DNA from: Ulva prolifera
Lineage: Eukaryota > Chlorophyta > Ulvophyceae > Ulvales > Ulvaceae
DNA length: 64,000 nt
Direction of reading: 5' to 3'
Assembly: GCA_023078555.1 (NCBI GenBank)
Contig: CM041198.1
Span: 1,266,856 to 1,330,855, forward strand
Shown: positions 60,901 to 64,000 of the stretch, piece by piece
Numbering within the stretch: position 1 is the stretch's first letter
Layout: each line of letters opens with the position of its first letter
Notes under the pieces: model-generated
Told to the model about the DNA's origin: nothing
What the model saw: the letters and a program-made list of their open reading frames with translations, nothing else
Databases searched by the model: none
Program-made: the position numbers and the translations under genes

Positions 60901-63640
60901 TGCTATGGCGTGGCAACCAAACAAGATATGACTGTGTGTACAAGAGCGATGCATACCGACGAGCAGGCCCCAGTCCTCGTCAGCGCTACGCAGCACAAAC
61001 GCGCGCTCCGCCGCGTCCTCGTTCAGCGCGATCGCCGCCGCGCCCCCCAGGTCCGCCTGCCTCGGCAGCTGCTCCAGGTTCACGCTGTGTGCTGTGGCTG
61101 CAGGGGTGCTGCGGCCGCCGTCGCCGGCGGCGCCGTTGCTCCCGGCGGCGCCGTCGGCGGCCGCGAAGACCTCGATGACCGTTGCGAGGTGCTTTGTGGA
61201 GCTGGTGATCTTGACCTGCATGCATGCATGCCTCTGCAGCGACTGCGGCATGAGAGGGTGGACTGCAGTCGTCCCAAGGGCCGCAGACATGGAGGCGGAT
61301 GGCACCACCAGGGTAGCGTGTAGCACAAGAACAGAGACGGCAACATGAAAGTGTGTGTTCAGGTGTGTGTGTTGCGTAGCACGGCCGTCGTGGGCCCTGT
61401 TCGGCCTCCGCCGGTGACTTGAAGCCTGGCTTCCGGGGGGGAGCGCACAGCGTGGGTGGGGGTGGGTATGCACGTGATTGACACTCGTAGACACAGTCAG
61501 GCGGGTACTGCGGCAGTGTGACACAAGGCCAACGCAAGCGAGGCAGGTAGCACCGCGGGCAATAGCTGCGGCAGTGTGCCGTCGCGATACGCGATTGCGT
61601 CGTGAGGTGCCTGCTGCACCCCATTGACAGGGCTGCTGCGCATGCCTGGAAGAGCAACAATCACACCCCCGCCGTCACGCGGCGGCTTCCGCTAGCCGAT
61701 GTGGGCTGTGACATTCGCCGACAGACGGCGGTACCCCAGCACAGCCCAGAGGCGCAACCCGCACCTGCATCGGCGGCCCGCGCATCGTGGCGGTGCTGTC
61801 TTCCCCGTTCACCGTGAATGTGAGCGCCTCAGCGACGTCGGGCCCGCTGTCAACAACCGCCGACGGAGGCAGTAGCACCGCCGGCTGGCTCACCTCGGCT
61901 CGGGCGGCCGGCACGCTGCGGATGTGTGGCCACGCCGCGAGCGCCGCGGCGGCAACCGGGAAGCCACACGTGACGATGTCGTGCGCGCCCGCGAGCTGCA
62001 GCGTCACGACCGCGAGCCAGCTGCGCACATCCGCGTACTTGAGCTTGACTTGCATGCGGAGCGAAACCGTGCGTTCGCCCTCCTGCACAGGATGTGCTTC
62101 GTTGCATGGCCCACATGCATGGCACGTGAACACCGACGCCGTGCTCACCCTGCAACGGGTAATTGAGCACGCCCACACGACGGTCAATACCAAATGCAAT
62201 CAGCATTATGCAGGCCACAGCGCAAGAAGAAGAACAACACATGCAGCTGGAAACGATGGTGACAATGCATGCGGGCCTGGCCTGCTCAGCCACACGTTGG
62301 AGGCACCTGCCCGCTACAAACATCCGCTTGTCTTCAGCGGACGCAGACCCTGAGCAGCACCCCTGCAGCCATCCAGACCCTGAGCAGCACCCCTGCAGCC
62401 ATCCACCGCAGCACCCCTGCAGCCATCCAGACCCTGAGCAGCACCCCTGCAGCCATCCACCGCAGCACCCCTGCAGCCATCCAGACCCTGAGCAGCACCC
62501 CTGCAGCCATCCACCGCAGCACCCCTGCAGCCATCCAGACCCTGAGCAGCACCCCTGCAGCCATCCACCGCAGCACCCCTGCAGCCATCCAGACCCTGAG
62601 CAGCACCCCTGCAGCCATCCACCGCAGCACCCCTGCAGCCATCCACCGCAGCACCCCTGCAGCCATCCACCGCAGCACCCCTGCAGCCATCCACCGCAGC
62701 ACCCCTGCAGCCATCCACCGCAGCACCCCTGCAGCCATCCACCGCAGCACCCCTGCAGCCATCCACCGCAGCACCCCTGCAGCCATCCACCGCAGCACCC
62801 CTGCAGCCATCCACCGCAGCACCCCTGCAGCCATCCACCGCAGCACCCCTGCAGCCAGTGCTCCACCGCAGGGGTGCTCCACCGAGCCCACACGCTCGCA
62901 TGCGGCTTGCCCGGCCCGGCATGGTGCTAAAATCAACCCCTCCGACGCTTCAACACCAGGCCGGCAGCATGCATTCAGATTGAGTGCTCTTGGATGCACT
63001 GTTCTGCAGTCTGTCTCGGAGCTCTTGCACGTTGCCCGCACCGGCAGCGTGCATGCCCAGGTGCTCGGTCTGTCTATGCATGAGACCCCCCCTAGCCACA
63101 GCGACAGCCACGCATGCAGCACACGCCAAGTGCAAGTTTCCCGCGAACCTCACGGCGAAGCGAGCACCAGATTTGGGGCGTCAGGCCAAAATTTTGCACA
63201 TAGAACCATCCCGAATTCCGGTGCATAGACAAAGTCTCTGGATGGGAGCCCTACAAAGGCTGCAAGACAATCCAACACTCACCAGCACCTGAGCCATTTG
63301 CACCTCAGCACCACACGCACCTGCATCAGGATCATCGGGTTGACCTTACTCTTCGCGCTCGCAGCTACCGTCTTCACTCTCCCGTCCGGCCGGGCCTCAG
63401 CCACTTGCACGCTCAGCTGCAGCGACGCCGGCTCGCGGTGGCGCAGCACGATCGGCGCGCCCGCCGCGGTGTACGCGGTGCCGGCCCCGCCTCCCCCGAG
63501 GAGCGACGCCTTGGCGAGCTTCCAGCCGGTGATGGTGGCCGGAGGGGCGGCTGCGCCGGGCGCCGCCGCGCTGTGTGCTGGGCCGTCGGCGTGCCACTCG
63601 CAGCGCGCGATGCTGACCTTGATGCCGGACGCCGGCGCCA
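57923..63640 (-). CDS. Large unrecognised protein, 3' part (5' end outside the window or not found)
   Basis: Seven exons join in phase: 63640-63321, 62082-61765, 61215-60957, 60190-60080, 59533-59399, 58850-58546 and 58216-57923, about 580 residues. The first exon starts in mid-codon at a CAG acceptor, so more lies upstream. The chain alternates beta-rich segments typical of adaptin- or TRAPP-like C-terminal domains (WKLAKASLLGGGG ... REPASLQLSVQV; SLRMQVKLKYADVRSWLAVV; KITSSTKHLATVIEVFAA; GRLEWRLVVLEDPRM) with a late part containing QEKVFCGGSGWAFVACSAS, DSRGFVASWENAAHCRML, NGYVCKRLFVDRACLG and AMQPWFGGVTEATCAKVG. I cannot name it. The last exon ends in a Gly/Ser-rich tail. Consistent phase across six introns argues that this is one real gene. 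Confidence 0.7.
60015..60050 (+). repeat. Dispersed repeat, copy 3 (short)
   Basis: AAACTAAATCTGGGTTTACT and then GAGCCGTATCCTGAAG match the first block of copy 1 at 32915-32947. Confidence 0.6.
62344..62857. repeat. Minisatellite of 24- and 30-bp units in an intron of the large gene
   Basis: Two related units share the core CAGCACCCCTGCAGCCATC: a 30-bp form with CAGACCCTGAG before it and a 24-bp form with CACCG before it. The left part reads one 30-mer, then about five 30/24 alternations; the right part is about nine further 24-mers in a row. Because both units are multiples of three, all frames stay open, which makes long repetitive translations on both strands. It lies between the exons ending at 63321 and starting at 62082, so it is intronic to the minus-strand gene. 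Confidence 0.9.
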
Positions 63641-64000
63641 CTGCATGCATGGCGGCAGATGCGGTGAATCGTGCCGGCATGTTCGGTGAAATGCCGCGTT
63701 CGGCGCGGCGGTGCGGAGGCAGTTGGTGGGTTCAATTGAAAGCGATGTGGCTACGAGGGGTCTGGTGGGGCTGCGGCAGAAGACTGATGCCTGTAGATAG
63801 AGAAACTGGGGCACAGCGGGCATGGCCATGAGCTGCCGCGTGCTCCATTTGCGAGCTGCACTTGCATCAGCTGACGATACGGCCTTTACCTCACGCCTCA
63901 AACACACACGTGCCGCTGTCCAGCTGCCTCGAGCAGCCGGCCGTTTGTCCCGGTGTTTGTAGCAGACAGCACGCTGCCCGACCTTTCAGCAGCTACGTAA
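63641..64000. other. Intron or earlier exons of the large minus-strand gene
   Basis: The exon at 63640 begins with a phase-1 acceptor, so coding continues upstream, but I see no exon with clear borders before the window ends. Confidence 0.4.

Noticed and set aside
62163..63228. Long repetitive reading frames on both strands (up to 347 residues)
   Set aside because: They are produced by the 24/30-bp minisatellite, which keeps all frames open; the sequence is intronic.

Overview
The window looks like nuclear DNA of a plant-lineage microbial eukaryote, most likely a green alga. The genes are GC-rich and split by many short spliceosomal introns. The malic enzyme and TMX2-like proteins read closest to plant forms, and TGTAA, the usual green-algal poly(A) signal, lies just after several stop codons. 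This placement is inference from the sequence; no search was run. A 100-base run of N at 9845-9944 marks a scaffold gap.

Layout. A translation termination factor gene (eRF3) fills 2.5-6.8 kb on +. After about 3 kb without a supported gene and the gap come three minus-strand genes: a cyclin-D1-binding-protein-1 (GCIP) homologue (10.7-13.1 kb), a TMX2-like ER membrane thioredoxin-fold protein (14.1-16.3 kb) and the spliceosomal factor SNW1/SKIP (16.7-19.0 kb). SNW1 is head to head with SLU7 (19.5-23.8 kb, +), which converges on the exon-junction protein Y14/RBM8A (24.0-24.9 kb, -). Three RNA-processing proteins therefore sit in about 8 kb. A nine-exon malic enzyme follows (26.6-32.0 kb, -); one of its introns begins inside a 29-bp tandem array.

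From about 32 to 40 kb the sequence is repeat-rich and gene-poor. It holds a broken Mutator-like transposase, a 119-bp inverted duplicate with an unknown ORF at one end, dispersed repeats, and two adjacent palindromes. A secreted animal-type heme peroxidase (40.5-44.6 kb, +) and the WD40 protein SKI8/WDR61 (48.0-49.1 kb, +) follow. At 51.8-54.6 kb is a gene joining a degenerate RING-like module to a kinase fold that lacks catalytic residues. The right edge carries the 3' part of a large unrecognised minus-strand gene (57.9 kb to beyond 63.6 kb), with a minisatellite in one intron.

All gene models were spliced by hand from frame, phase and GT/AG sites and checked against remembered family motifs. 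Joins with matching phase and conserved motifs on both sides are firm. Termini and low-complexity exons are less so.
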